From assembly GCA_948678575.1 (NCBI GenBank), contig CAPPGO010000017.1, forward strand, positions 1 to 19,136: DNA of 19,136 bases, in the 5' to 3' direction. Position numbers and translations under genes: made by a program. The notes beneath the pieces are model-generated. The model was not told the DNA's origin, did no database searches, and was given only the letters and a program-made list of their open reading frames with translations. Each line of letters opens with the position of its first letter. The first letter of the stretch is position 1. Positions 5,937 to 13,616 of the stretch are shown here, in pieces. Source of the stretch: an uncultured Clostridia bacterium. Its GTDB lineage: Bacteria; Bacillota; Clostridia; TANB77; CAG-508.

Positions 5937-7109
5937 TTATATATTGTTTTCCAAAGCTTTCTTCCAATCTTTTATAGAAATTATATTATCATTTTGTGTT
6001 AAACTACCTTTTTCAAGATAACAAAACTCTTCAATTTCTGTCGACATTAACCCTATTTCATTTACTAACGTACTTGTTTTTATTAAGTTATTGTCTAATA
6101 ATAGATTGATTATTTGTTTAAATAGATAGGGGATTTCGCATATTATTTCATCATCTAATGGTTCTTTTTGCCAATAGCAATTATATGTCATTTGCTTTTT
6201 TAAATATAAAATTTGGTTTTCTGTTAATATTTCTAAATCTGAACATCTTTTTATCATACAAGAAATAGAAACTTTCCATCTTCTTTTTAACATAATCATA
6301 CTGTCTAATGATGAAGAAAACACCTCCCTTGAAAAAGATTTAGCTGGTAATAAAAATGCACCTGCAAACATATCAGCCTCTTTTTCAATTTTATCTAATA
6401 TTTTTTTGTCATTTATATCATCTTGAGTTATATATTGATGTAATAACAAATGACATAATTCATGCGATATATCAAATCTTGACCTAACAGCACAATTCTT
6501 ATCAACAGTTAGAAAAATATAAGGAACAGAATTTAACCATTTTGAAAATGCATCTATTTTATTATTTTTTATTCTTATTTTTGAAATAATTATACCGTTT
6601 TCTTGTAATAAAGATATTAAATTTTCAATTGGACCATTTCCTAAATTCCAATATTCTCTAACATATGTTGCAATTTTTTCCATATCTTCAAAATCATATC
6701 TTTCCTTCAAAAGTTCTTGTGGAATAACTGGCAAATTTATATGTGGATAATTAACATATTCCTCAAAATATCGCTTAATTTCATCAAAAATAAATACTTT
6801 TTCTTCCGCAGCATCTTTTAATTTTTTTGGAGTTGTTTTTCTACTTCTAAAATATGTTGCACTTAATGACTCTTTTTTTGACATTGGTTTAAGAAAAAAA
6901 CTAATAGGATAATTTAAAACTTCAGTTATTTTACGAATAACAGCTCCACTAGGGTTAACAGTTCCTAATTCACATTGAGAAAGAAATTGTTTAGAAACAC
7001 CAATTAAGTTCTCTAAATCAGCTAAAGAAAATCCCCTTGAAATTCTTGCCATCTTTAATCTAGATGGAATTATTTTAGGTTCTTCAACATTATATTCATC
7101 TTTAATCAT
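5937..7109 (-). CDS. XRE-ImmA/IrrE-type metallopeptidase regulator
   Basis: A 390-residue protein with two recognisable parts. Residues about 12-66 are an XRE helix-turn-helix (RLKMARISRGFSLADLE followed by SKQFLSQCELG). The centre carries an ImmA/IrrE zinc peptidase: HELCH at about 216-220 gives the HExxH signature, and EADMFAGAFLLP around 244 supplies the third ligand region. The C-terminal 120 residues are unassigned. Relatives cleave a repressor or pair with a toxin or stress signal. I chose the second ATG (7107-7109), because GGAG lies six bases before it; an ATG 12 bases upstream is the alternative. It follows its partner gene by about 20 bases in one leftward operon with a terminator at 5892. 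Likely a toxin-antitoxin, defence or element-control unit. Confidence 0.85.
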   Translation of the reverse strand: MIKDEYNVEEPKIIPSRLKMARISRGFSLADLENLIGVSKQFLSQCELGTVNPSGAVIRKITEVLNYPISFFLKPMSKKESLSATYFRSRKTTPKKLKDAAEEKVFIFDEIKRYFEEYVNYPHINLPVIPQELLKERYDFEDMEKIATYVREYWNLGNGPIENLISLLQENGIIISKIRIKNNKIDAFSKWLNSVPYIFLTVDKNCAVRSRFDISHELCHLLLHQYITQDDINDKKILDKIEKEADMFAGAFLLPAKSFSREVFSSSLDSMIMLKRRWKVSISCMIKRCSDLEILTENQILYLKKQMTYNCYWQKEPLDDEIICEIPYLFKQIINLLLDNNLIKTSTLVNEIGLMSTEIEEFCYLEKGSLTQNDNIISIKDWKKALENNI

Positions 7110-7128
7110 ATTTATCTCCATATTAATT

Positions 7129-7809
7129 TCATTTTAATTCTACTATTTTTTTCTCTTGTTGCTCTTTTATATCTTCTTTTACTTTTTCTTTCAATGTTAT
7201 TAATGTTTTTTCATTTTGTTTATCAGTGTCTACAGATTTTATTTTTTCGACTTCTGACATTATATCAATATCTCCTATATAACCATCAAATGTTGTATTA
7301 GGTATTACCAAAAATATTGATTCAACATTAAAATCTTTTGTTAGACTATAACTAATAATTCCATAATTAGAAATATCATTAATCTTATTAGAATCTTTAT
7401 TCCATAAATCCATTTGCATCTGTCCATCTGCAAAAGTGTTATTTTGTGCTAATGCTTTTTTATATTTTGCTTCAGAAGGTAGTTTACTACCTCTTTGAAC
7501 TTTCGCCACATGCAATATCAAATTTTCATTTTCTAGTACAACTATCTTTTGTCCAAAACAGTTTACATTTTTTACATATGAAATAAACCCATTTTTGCTA
7601 ATATAAATTTCAGGAGAAAATTGCCTATTAATACAAAAATTCATTATTCTAGGAAGCACATTACTACTTAAGCTATTGCCAAACAATTCTATATTATCAC
7701 CTAATAATTCTTTAAATATTACTGTACCATTCTGTACTCCATAATAAATTTGTCTTTGAAAATCTGGTGTAATTTCATTCTTTAATAATTCGTCTACATT
7801 ACTATACAT
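7129..7809 (-). CDS. Unknown partner protein of the XRE-ImmA gene
   Basis: A 226-residue soluble protein of unknown family. It starts MYSNVDELLKNEITPDFQ. It has a middle beta-rich region (IYISKNGFISYV, IVVLENENLILHVAKV) and a conserved-looking AQNNTFADGQMQMDLW segment. It ends in a highly charged lysine/glutamate helix (about 195-226, coiled-coil-like). AAGGAGG is placed perfectly before the ATG. It is the first gene of an operon with the XRE-ImmA gene, driven by a TTGACA/TAAAAT promoter overlapped by a palindrome. Two-gene units with an ImmA-type peptidase are often toxin-antitoxin or anti-phage modules, so this could be the effector or the proteolysis substrate. That is inference from context only. 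Confidence 0.7.
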   Translation of the reverse strand: MYSNVDELLKNEITPDFQRQIYYGVQNGTVIFKELLGDNIELFGNSLSSNVLPRIMNFCINRQFSPEIYISKNGFISYVKNVNCFGQKIVVLENENLILHVAKVQRGSKLPSEAKYKKALAQNNTFADGQMQMDLWNKDSNKINDISNYGIISYSLTKDFNVESIFLVIPNTTFDGYIGDIDIMSEVEKIKSVDTDKQNEKTLITLKEKVKEDIKEQQEKKIVELK

Positions 7810-7837
7810 AAAAACCTCCTTGTTGTTTCGTAAATAT

Positions 7838-7866
7838 ATTTTACTATTTTATAGTATTTTTGTCAA
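7838..7866 (-). promoter_or_regulatory. Promoter of the XRE-ImmA operon with overlapping operator
   Basis: On the minus strand, a consensus TTGACA (7861-7866) and TAAAAT (7838-7843) are 17 bases apart. The palindrome TACTATTTTATAGTA (7842-7856) fills the spacer and touches the -10. That position suits autorepression by the XRE domain encoded in the operon. Confidence 0.8.
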
Positions 7867-7971
7867 GTAGATTTTTAAAATGTAGTATTTCTGTAATATT
7901 TAAAATCATCTCAATAAAAATATTTACATTAATAATATCACTGCCACTTAATAAAATGCAATAATTAAAAA

Positions 7972-7992
7972 GGGAAGTAATACATACTTCCC
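7972..7992 (-). terminator. Terminator of the mobilization operon
   Basis: GGGAAGTA and TACTTCCC pair around ATACA, followed on the minus strand by TTTTTAATT. It lies just after the stop of the last mob-operon gene. Confidence 0.85.
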
Positions 7993-8006
7993 AAATCATA
8001 TTAACT

Positions 8007-8276
8007 TTATTCTCTCATCGATTCAATCATCAATTTATTTGAAAGATTATAACCATAAGCAAAAGCCTTTTTTCTTTCCAAATCAATTAACTTTGCCTCT
8101 TTAGATAAGTAATCATCAAATATATCGTAATCTTCTTTAGAAAGAGTATTTTTTAGCAACTCATCAATTTCGTTAATTTCAGCCCATATATTATCTAGTC
8201 TACTATCTTTACAAATATCTCGTACAATTTTATCTTGCATATTATCGTATAAATCTTCAATTTTACTTTTATTCAT
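8007..8276 (-). CDS. Small helical protein, DUF6809-like
   Basis: An 89-residue, highly charged, fully helical-looking protein. Its ending, KKAFAYGYNLSNKLMIESM, and an earlier LSKEDYDIFDDYL segment resemble the small Clostridia proteins I know as DUF6809. It is the last gene of the mob operon, about 20 bases after the relaxase stop and just before the terminator. The function of this family is not known to me. The family assignment is by recall and modest in confidence; the gene itself is well supported by position. Confidence 0.65.
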   Translation of the reverse strand: MNKSKIEDLYDNMQDKIVRDICKDSRLDNIWAEINEIDELLKNTLSKEDYDIFDDYLSKEAKLIDLERKKAFAYGYNLSNKLMIESMRE

Positions 8277-8296
8277 TTTTCACGACCTTTCAACGT

Positions 8297-9265
8297 TTAT
8301 TTTCTTACATTCTCCCAAAAGTTTTGAACTATACTTTTAAGTCTATCTATTGGAAAATCAAATAAAATATGAACACACTCAAAAGTCTTATTTATAAAGT
8401 TCTTTAATGTTTCAACTTCACTTTTTAGTTTTACATTTTCTCGCTTTAATTCTTGATTTTCTATTTGTAGTGTTTCTGTTTTAAACATTGTTTCATCAAC
8501 TATATTCTTAATTTTAGTATATCTTTTAGCAACAGTATTAAATTTTCTAATAACTCTTTTATAATTATCTTTTAATAGTTCAATATTATCTGTTATTACT
8601 TCTTGTTCTAAATTATTTGTTTCTTTAAACATTTCTTGAACTTCATAGTTTGTAACTTTCTTTAATTTTTCTATTGGTATATGTTCATTTTCTTCTTTAT
8701 TTCCACGTTCTAAATCAAAGTCAGACTTAATCATATATGAATAAAAATTATCTTGTAAAATCTTATAACTATTTTTACCTTTCCAAAACTCTGAACAGGA
8801 GATTTTATCAATTACTTTTCCACTTTTTGAATCTTTTTTGTGGACAACTGGTATAAAAACTAGATGTAAATGTGGTGTACTTTCGTCATTATGAACTTTT
8901 GCAGAAAGTATGTACTTTTCTCCTAAATCTTTATAATTCTTTACAAATTCAAAAGCAGTTTTAAAATATCTTTTTGTTTCTTCTTCGCCAATATTCTCAA
9001 AGAATTCTTTATCAGAAGTAATTATATATTCACAAGCTACATTACTATTTTTCTTAATCCAACCCTGTAAATTATTTTCTTCTTTTATCTTTCTAAAAGC
9101 CTTACTATATGGCATATTACAATTCTTTAAAGAATAATTATTTATTGCTTTTTCTTTAGTAATATCTTTATTTGAGTAATTGGTATTTTTTCGTTCATTG
9201 TGTCTATAAATTCCGTTTAAATTATTTATTGTGTACTTTGCATTTCGTATAATAGCATAGCTCAC
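8297..9265 (-). CDS. MobV-type relaxase (Pre/Mob)
   Basis: A 322-residue relaxase that would nick the element at its origin of transfer and stay bound to the strand during mobilization by a helper system. The N-terminal MSYAIIRNAKY and RHNERKN (about 21-27) are MobV motif I. HNDESTPHLHL (125-135) is the HxDExxPHxH metal-binding motif, with H125, D127, E128, H132 and H134. Residues about 215-295 form a long coiled coil (ENQELKRENVKLKSEVETLK). The start is a GTG, preceded by AAAGGTAGG. It is shorter than many MobV proteins (400-500 residues), but the catalytic domain is complete. It stands between a DUF3848-like and a DUF6809-like gene. No coupling protein or type IV secretion gene is visible, so the element is mobilizable, not self-transmissible, on this evidence. 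Confidence 0.9.
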   Translation of the reverse strand: MSYAIIRNAKYTINNLNGIYRHNERKNTNYSNKDITKEKAINNYSLKNCNMPYSKAFRKIKEENNLQGWIKKNSNVACEYIITSDKEFFENIGEEETKRYFKTAFEFVKNYKDLGEKYILSAKVHNDESTPHLHLVFIPVVHKKDSKSGKVIDKISCSEFWKGKNSYKILQDNFYSYMIKSDFDLERGNKEENEHIPIEKLKKVTNYEVQEMFKETNNLEQEVITDNIELLKDNYKRVIRKFNTVAKRYTKIKNIVDETMFKTETLQIENQELKRENVKLKSEVETLKNFINKTFECVHILFDFPIDRLKSIVQNFWENVRK

Positions 9266-9276
9266 ACTTTAAAAAC

Positions 9277-9765
9277 CTACCTTTCTTTGCTATTTGATTT
9301 ATAATATCTTGTTACCATAGCAATAGATTCTTGTATTGAATTTTCTAATACTTCGACTAAAGGTGTGTCAACATTTAACCAATCGTGATAAAATTCACTT
9401 AAAATATCGTTTTGTTTTAATAAAGCACTAACTTCTAAAGGGTATAAATCCATATTTTTTAAGCTATCTTTTATTTCTTCCTTTACAGTTATTTCATAAG
9501 CACTATTTAATATCTCTTGAGGAGATTTTGTTTTAGCATTTTCACAAAAACTTGTAAACTCATTATCTAGTTTTTCATCTAAGCTGTTTTTTTCTTCTAA
9601 TTGCTTTATATCCAATTTGATAATACTATTATATTTTTTATCTATTGTTTCTCCATTTTTCAATTTTTGGATTAGCTCAATTTCTCTTTTGGGCAAACTA
9701 ATTGTTCCTTCTTCATTTGCTTTTAATAATTTATCTAAATCTTGTATAGATATGTTATTACTCAT
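9277..9765 (-). CDS. DUF3848-like mob-operon protein
   Basis: A 162-residue acidic, helical protein. The C-terminal half (about 78-150), with SPQEILNSAYEITVKEEI, then a LEVSALLK segment, then FYHDWLNVDTPL, follows the pattern I recall for DUF3848. The N-terminal half contains SLPKREIELIQKLKNGE. It is the first gene of the mob operon, eleven bases before the relaxase, with GAAAGG before its ATG. Its role in mobilization is unknown; it may be an accessory protein at the nick complex. Confident as a gene, moderate on the family. Confidence 0.75.
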   Translation of the reverse strand: MSNNISIQDLDKLLKANEEGTISLPKREIELIQKLKNGETIDKKYNSIIKLDIKQLEEKNSLDEKLDNEFTSFCENAKTKSPQEILNSAYEITVKEEIKDSLKNMDLYPLEVSALLKQNDILSEFYHDWLNVDTPLVEVLENSIQESIAMVTRYYKSNSKER

Positions 9766-9786
9766 ATTTTTATTTTCCTTTCATTT

Positions 9787-9820
9787 ATAAGTAAGCCTTC
9801 GTAGCTTTACTTATATTATA
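9787..9820 (-). promoter_or_regulatory. Mob-operon leader hairpin, candidate oriT region, with TATAAT box
   Basis: ATAAGTAAGC (9787-9796) pairs with GCTTTACTTAT (9804-9814), with a one-base bulge, around a seven-base loop. Immediately upstream on the minus strand is TATAAT (9815-9820), without a good -35. MobV relaxases nick beside a hairpin directly upstream of their operon, so the position fits an oriT. The sequence does not clearly match the pMV158-type nick site, so this is only a candidate. Confidence 0.35.
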
Positions 9821-9916
9821 ATTCTTATTATTCAGTCTAATTACTCGTTAGCATTTTCATGTGAGGTGAACCAAAAATATTGGACTAAAATTTAGTATGA
9901 ATGGAGGTCCACCAGT

Positions 9917-10459
9917 ATGTTTAGACACCCTTTTGAGTTAAAACTCGAAATTGTTAATTTTGTTATTGAAGGTAAGCATTCATATAAACAAGCTTCCCAA
10001 AAATATCATATCCATCAGGAACAAATTCGAGTTTGGTGTAATCTTTACAGAAATTCTGGTAAAGATGGTTTAAAACCACAAAAAATTAGAAAATATGATG
10101 GAAATTTTAAGGTTAGCGTAGTAGAATATATGTATGCAAACCATTTATCTTTTGAAAAGACAAGAATGCATTTTAAATTGCCTTCTTCAACAATCATAGT
10201 ATTATGGAAGCAAATGTATGACGAGAAAGGTCGTGAATACTTGCTAAATAATCGCTCAATGGCAATTAATCACATGCAAGTAGAACGAAATAAAAGAATG
10301 AGAAAAAGCTCAAAACCCAATACTTCAGATTTAACAGATAAAAGTAAAGAAGAACTTTTAAAAGAAATCGAAGATTTAAGAATGGAGAACGACTACTTAA
10401 AAAAATTAGATGCCTTAGTTCAAAAAAGAATCAACCAACCAAAAAAGAAAAAGCATTAG
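9917..10459 (+). CDS. IS3-family transposase OrfA
   Basis: A 180-residue DNA-binding subunit. Two helix-turn-helix regions recognise the IS ends: about 8-50 (KLEIVNFVIEGKHSYKQASQ) and about 58-110. A leucine-zipper-like helix, about 143-172 (ELLKEIEDLRMENDYLKKLD), would mediate multimerisation. AATGGAGG lies about 11 bases before the ATG. The last codons contain the slippery heptamer AAAAAAG at 10441-10447 (A AAA AAG in frame), where ribosomes can slip -1 into orfB to give the OrfAB transposase. The normal stop follows 12 bases later. Confidence 0.92.
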   Translation: MFRHPFELKLEIVNFVIEGKHSYKQASQKYHIHQEQIRVWCNLYRNSGKDGLKPQKIRKYDGNFKVSVVEYMYANHLSFEKTRMHFKLPSSTIIVLWKQMYDEKGREYLLNNRSMAINHMQVERNKRMRKSSKPNTSDLTDKSKEELLKEIEDLRMENDYLKKLDALVQKRINQPKKKKH

Positions 10460-11307
10460 CCGTTTACGAATTAAGGCACAAATATAAAATAACGGCTCTA
10501 TTACAAAAGGCAAAATTATCTAAAAGTACATATTATTACATTATTAATACTTTATCTAGAACAGATAAATATGCAGAAGTAAAAGATGTAATTAAACAAA
10601 TTTATCATTCTAATAAAGGTAGATATGGTTATCGTAGAGTTACTTTAGAACTATATAATAGAGGTTATAAACTTAACAGAAAAACAGTGTATAAATTTAT
10701 GAAAGAACTTAAAATACAGTCATTTGTTAAGATTAGAAAGTATCGTTCATATAAAGGCGGTTATGGTAGTTATGTAGCTATAAATCTTTTAAATCGTAAT
10801 TTTAAAGCAAATAAACCAAATCAAAAATGGGTTACAGATATTACACAGTTTGCCTTATTAAATACACGAATGTATTTATCACCAATTATAGACTTGTATA
10901 ATGGTGAAGTTGTAAGTTATAATCTATCTGAAAGACCATATTTTCATCAAATAGAAGATATGTTAGACAAAGCTTTTGCTAAAATTCCAGATGATACTAA
11001 TTTAATATTGCATTCTGACCAAGGGTGGCAATATCAAATGACAAGGTATCAAAATCGTTTAAAAGATAAAGGAATAAGACAAAGCATGTCTAGAAAAGGC
11101 AATTGTTTAGATAATGCATGTGCTGAAAATTTCTTTAGTATATTAAAATCAGAATTCTTTTATAACAGAGAATTCAAAAGTATAAATCAGTTTAGACAAG
11201 AACTAGATGAATATATAAATTACTACAATAATAGTAGAATAAAGTTAAGGCTAAATGGTAAAAGTCCAATTCAGTACAGAATGGATTTCTACCCTAAAAC
11301 AGCATAG
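10441..11307 (+). CDS. IS3-family transposase OrfB (DDE catalytic domain, reached by -1 frameshift)
   Basis: The frame continues without a stop from the slippery site to 11307, about 288 residues. It begins KKEKALAVYELRHKY and contains the HTH_21-type segment GRYGYRRVTLEL. The rve integrase core follows, with catalytic residues in WVTDIT (first Asp), HSDQGWQY (second Asp) and NACAENFF (Glu). The C-terminus is NGKSPIQYR followed by the right end of the IS. Internal starts such as the GTG at 10687 would lose the N-terminal part, so the frameshift fusion is the sensible product. All three catalytic residues are present. Confidence 0.92.
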   Translation, partial: KKEKALAVYELRHKYKITALLQKAKLSKSTYYYIINTLSRTDKYAEVKDVIKQIYHSNKGRYGYRRVTLELYNRGYKLNRKTVYKFMKELKIQSFVKIRKYRSYKGGYGSYVAINLLNRNFKANKPNQKWVTDITQFALLNTRMYLSPIIDLYNGEVVSYNLSERPYFHQIEDMLDKAFAKIPDDTNLILHSDQGWQYQMTRYQNRLKDKGIRQSMSRKGNCLDNACAENFFSILKSEFFYNREFKSINQFRQELDEYINYYNNSRIKLRLNGKSPIQYRMDFYPKTA

Positions 11308-11337
11308 ACACTTGTCCAACTTTTGTGGGTCACTTCA

Positions 11338-11580
11338 ATGCTCTAACATACTAGAGAAACAAAGTTTCTCTGTATGATTAAGGGAACAAACTTCCCTTAA
11401 TAAACCCTTTTCAAGATTATTTAAAATTATTTGTTGAATTCTACCTAATATCAATAAATATCATAATTATTACTAATTACTATTTTAATAATCTTGATTT
11501 AGGAAACCTCTGTCGGTTTCCCAAACCCTTCCACTATATTTATAAAATTGATTAAATATAATTTAAACAATTTTATAAAT
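11338..11580. repeat. Array of consecutive hairpins at the integrase end of module B
   Basis: The paralogue of 56-364, shorter by two hairpins. H1 pairs 11353-11360 with 11364-11371. H2 pairs 11377-11386 with 11392-11401 (10 bp). H3 pairs 11412-11421 with 11487-11496, using the same arms as in A. H6 pairs 11502-11508 with 11515-11521 and keeps the loop TCTGTC. H7 pairs 11538-11550 with 11568-11580 (13 bp), with an inner 6-bp stem, ending at the stop of the next gene. H4 and H5 of module A are missing. H1, H2 and H7 have different bases from module A yet remain perfectly paired, which is strong evidence that the fold itself is conserved. Confidence 0.8.
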
Positions 11581-11850
11581 TTATCTTTCTTCGTGCATTT
11601 CATGAAAGTCAGTATTTTTTCCTTTGCATATTCCATCTATAAAAGCCTCAATTTCATTCCATGTTTTAAAACACATTTTGTCGTCAATAGCATACCAGTC
11701 TTTACTATTATTGTTTTTATCAACAATAGCTATTGCTTTGTTATAGGTGTAATCACTTGATATTGTTAGTAATAATAATTGCTTATCACTATCTGAAAGC
11801 ATATATGTATTTAATCCATCTATTCTTTGTTTTATATCTGATTTATTCAT
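11581..11850 (-). CDS. Small unknown protein translated after the integrase (module B)
   Basis: An 89-residue protein of unknown family, homologous over its whole length to the module-A protein at 365-631. Conserved parts are RIDGLNTYML, DYTYNKAIAIVDKN, DWYAIDDKMCFKTW and IDGICKGKNT. Its ATG overlaps the integrase stop in an ATGA arrangement, so translation is coupled. The stop codon touches hairpin H7. Being always last in the operon and next to the hairpin array, it may act at the element end; that is inference. Confidence 0.78.
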   Translation of the reverse strand: MNKSDIKQRIDGLNTYMLSDSDKQLLLLTISSDYTYNKAIAIVDKNNNSKDWYAIDDKMCFKTWNEIEAFIDGICKGKNTDFHEMHEER

Positions 11851-13289
11851 GTTAATTGTCGCTCTCCTTTATTTTTTCTATTAAAAAATTGTTCTAAAAT
11901 ATATTCTGTTTGTATCAGCGTTGCAGTTTTTTCATAATCCTCATCATAATCAAAATCTGCCTCTTGTTGAGATAATTGTTTTAAAATTTTTACGTTTTCT
12001 TCATATTCAGGAAATGATATAACTCCAGTTCTCAATTGTTCATGTTCAATTAAATAGATTTCTTTTAAGATTCTCAATCTTCTATTAAAATAATCTTCAG
12101 AAAAATAAATATCATCTTCAATTATGCTAGGTATGTTTTTTCTAATAATCTCATTATCTTTATAGTAATTATTAACCTTTTCAAGTTCATCTTCTTTATA
12201 TTTATTAAATACAGATGTATAAGTGTTTAAAGTGACTGAAACATCTTTATGACCCATTAGTCTTTGAATTGCAACAGCTCTCATACCAGCTTCAACACAT
12301 CTAGTACCATAAGTATGTCTTAAGCTATGTGTTGATATTCCTGTAATATCAAGTTCTGATAATCTCTTTTTAAGAATTCTATTTACATTTCTATTATCTA
12401 CATAACTTCCATTAGGGCTAATAAATAACTGATGATCCCTTTGACTTTTTGAAATTTCCATTTGTTCTATTATAGAATCTCTTATAAATTCAGGTATTGG
12501 TACTTCTCGTATTCCTGCATAAGTTTTTGTAGTATTTCCCATTACCACTTTTCCGTTTTTATCAGTAGTTAATGTTTTATTTACTCTAATTAAATTTTTT
12601 CTTAAATCTATATCCCCACTTTTTAAAGCTAGAGCTTCGCCAACACGAAGTCCTGCATACATTTGAATTAAATATACATTTTTATATGGTTCTTCTTCAA
12701 TTTGTCTGTTTAATAAATAATCTGTAAATACTTTTTGTTCTTCAAGAGTCATTGCTCGAACTTCTTTATCAGATTTTGTGCTTTTGGGCTTAACTACATC
12801 TAACATTGGATTTTTAGTAATATAACCTTTATTCATTGCCAAAGTATAACTTTGAGTAAATTGCTCCATTAACTTTTTTATGTAAGAATTACTATAATCT
12901 TTTAATGAATTTATATATGTTTGAATATCGTCACTTGTTATATCTTCTATTTTCTTATCAGCTATATCGTTTTTTTCTATAATCTGTATAGTTTTCAATA
13001 CTCTTGCGTATTGATTTTCAGAGATTAAGTTCATATCTAATTTTCTTTGAACATTTGACCTCATCAACTTTCCTAAAGGAATACCATTATTTTTGATAAA
13101 AATTTCATTTCCTTTTTGATATTGCAAACTACTTAAAAACTGTTTTCCTTCTTCTTCGTTGCTTACAGTCTTTTGCTTTACAACTTCTTTATGTGTATCT
13201 TTATCGATTACATAGTATTCACAAAACCATTTGCCTTTACTTTTGTTAAAGAAAACGCTACCTGTTTTACTTCCTTTTGGTCTACCCAA
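11847..13289 (-). CDS. Tyrosine recombinase / integrase (module B)
   Basis: A 480-residue integrase with the same layout as the module-A enzyme: AP2-like arm-binding N-terminus, core-binding domain, and catalytic domain with R215 (AGLRVGEALAL), H321/R324 (HSLRH), H347 (LMGHKD) and Y357 (NTYTS), all intact. The two share most residues up to about 375. This one has an extra C-terminal tail of about 90 residues (an acidic and aromatic IEDDIYFSEDYFNRRLRIL region and a DYDEDYEKT patch) that module A lacks. The start is a TTG with AGGAG six bases upstream, equivalent to the ATG of MGRPKG in A. It overlaps the next gene. Divergence suggests that the two modules recognise different sites. Confidence 0.95.
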   Translation of the reverse strand: MGRPKGSKTGSVFFNKSKGKWFCEYYVIDKDTHKEVVKQKTVSNEEEGKQFLSSLQYQKGNEIFIKNNGIPLGKLMRSNVQRKLDMNLISENQYARVLKTIQIIEKNDIADKKIEDITSDDIQTYINSLKDYSNSYIKKLMEQFTQSYTLAMNKGYITKNPMLDVVKPKSTKSDKEVRAMTLEEQKVFTDYLLNRQIEEEPYKNVYLIQMYAGLRVGEALALKSGDIDLRKNLIRVNKTLTTDKNGKVVMGNTTKTYAGIREVPIPEFIRDSIIEQMEISKSQRDHQLFISPNGSYVDNRNVNRILKKRLSELDITGISTHSLRHTYGTRCVEAGMRAVAIQRLMGHKDVSVTLNTYTSVFNKYKEDELEKVNNYYKDNEIIRKNIPSIIEDDIYFSEDYFNRRLRILKEIYLIEHEQLRTGVISFPEYEENVKILKQLSQQEADFDYDEDYEKTATLIQTEYILEQFFNRKNKGERQLT

Positions 13290-13298
13290 TAAAAGCTC

Positions 13299-13598
13299 CT
13301 ATGTTCTTTTCTGCATTTTCCAAATCATATAAGATAAAAGCATTATTTGATTACTTTTTCCAACATTGATTGAAGGGAAGTCATCTCTTTGAAATAACCT
13401 ATATGCTATTGACCTACATATATGTAAATCTTGCATAACAACTTCTACACCAATCATTCTAAAAGGGTTTTTTAGTTTTCTAATACTTTCAATAGCCATA
13501 AAATCTTGAGGAGTTAAAGGATTACGAACATTTATATTTATTTTTTTATCTTCTGTATTTTGAATTTCATCTATTACTTTGTTATTTAATTCTTCCAT
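13299..13598 (-). CDS. Excisionase-like winged-helix protein (module B)
   Basis: A 99-residue paralogue of the protein at 1864-2169. It has an acidic N-terminus with the shared EDKKININ patch and an Xis/MerR-like winged HTH at about 48-92 (GVEVVMQDLHICRSIAYRLFQRDDFPSINVGKS). The likely role is directing the neighbouring integrase toward excision, or operon control. It lies about ten bases upstream of the integrase start, with GAGGAGATAAATC as ribosome site before its ATG. Confidence 0.8.
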   Translation of the reverse strand: MEELNNKVIDEIQNTEDKKININVRNPLTPQDFMAIESIRKLKNPFRMIGVEVVMQDLHICRSIAYRLFQRDDFPSINVGKSNQIMLLSYMIWKMQKRT

Positions 13599-13616
13599 GA
13601 TTTATCTCCTCTCACA

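Larger units (their letters stand above)
9862..11337 (+). mobile_element. Complete IS3-family insertion sequence, IS150-like
   Basis: A 1476-bp element. The left end TGAGGTGAACC...TTGGAC and the complement of the right end TGAAGTGACCC...TTGGAC are imperfect inverted repeats of the IS150 type. A 3-bp target duplication, ATG, flanks it (9859-9861 and 11338-11340). It carries overlapping orfA and orfB joined by a -1 frameshift. Everything needed for transposition appears intact, which points to recent activity. It stands between the mob operon of module A and the hairpin array of module B. Confidence 0.93.

Noticed and set aside
8834..8845. TTTTGTGGAC inside the relaxase gene matching the repeats at 5481-5500
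   Set aside because: Short match inside a conserved coding sequence; most likely chance.
11548..11760. Open frame on the plus strand across the end of module B small gene
   Set aside because: It is the reverse-strand shadow of a conserved gene and of hairpin H7, with no ribosome site.
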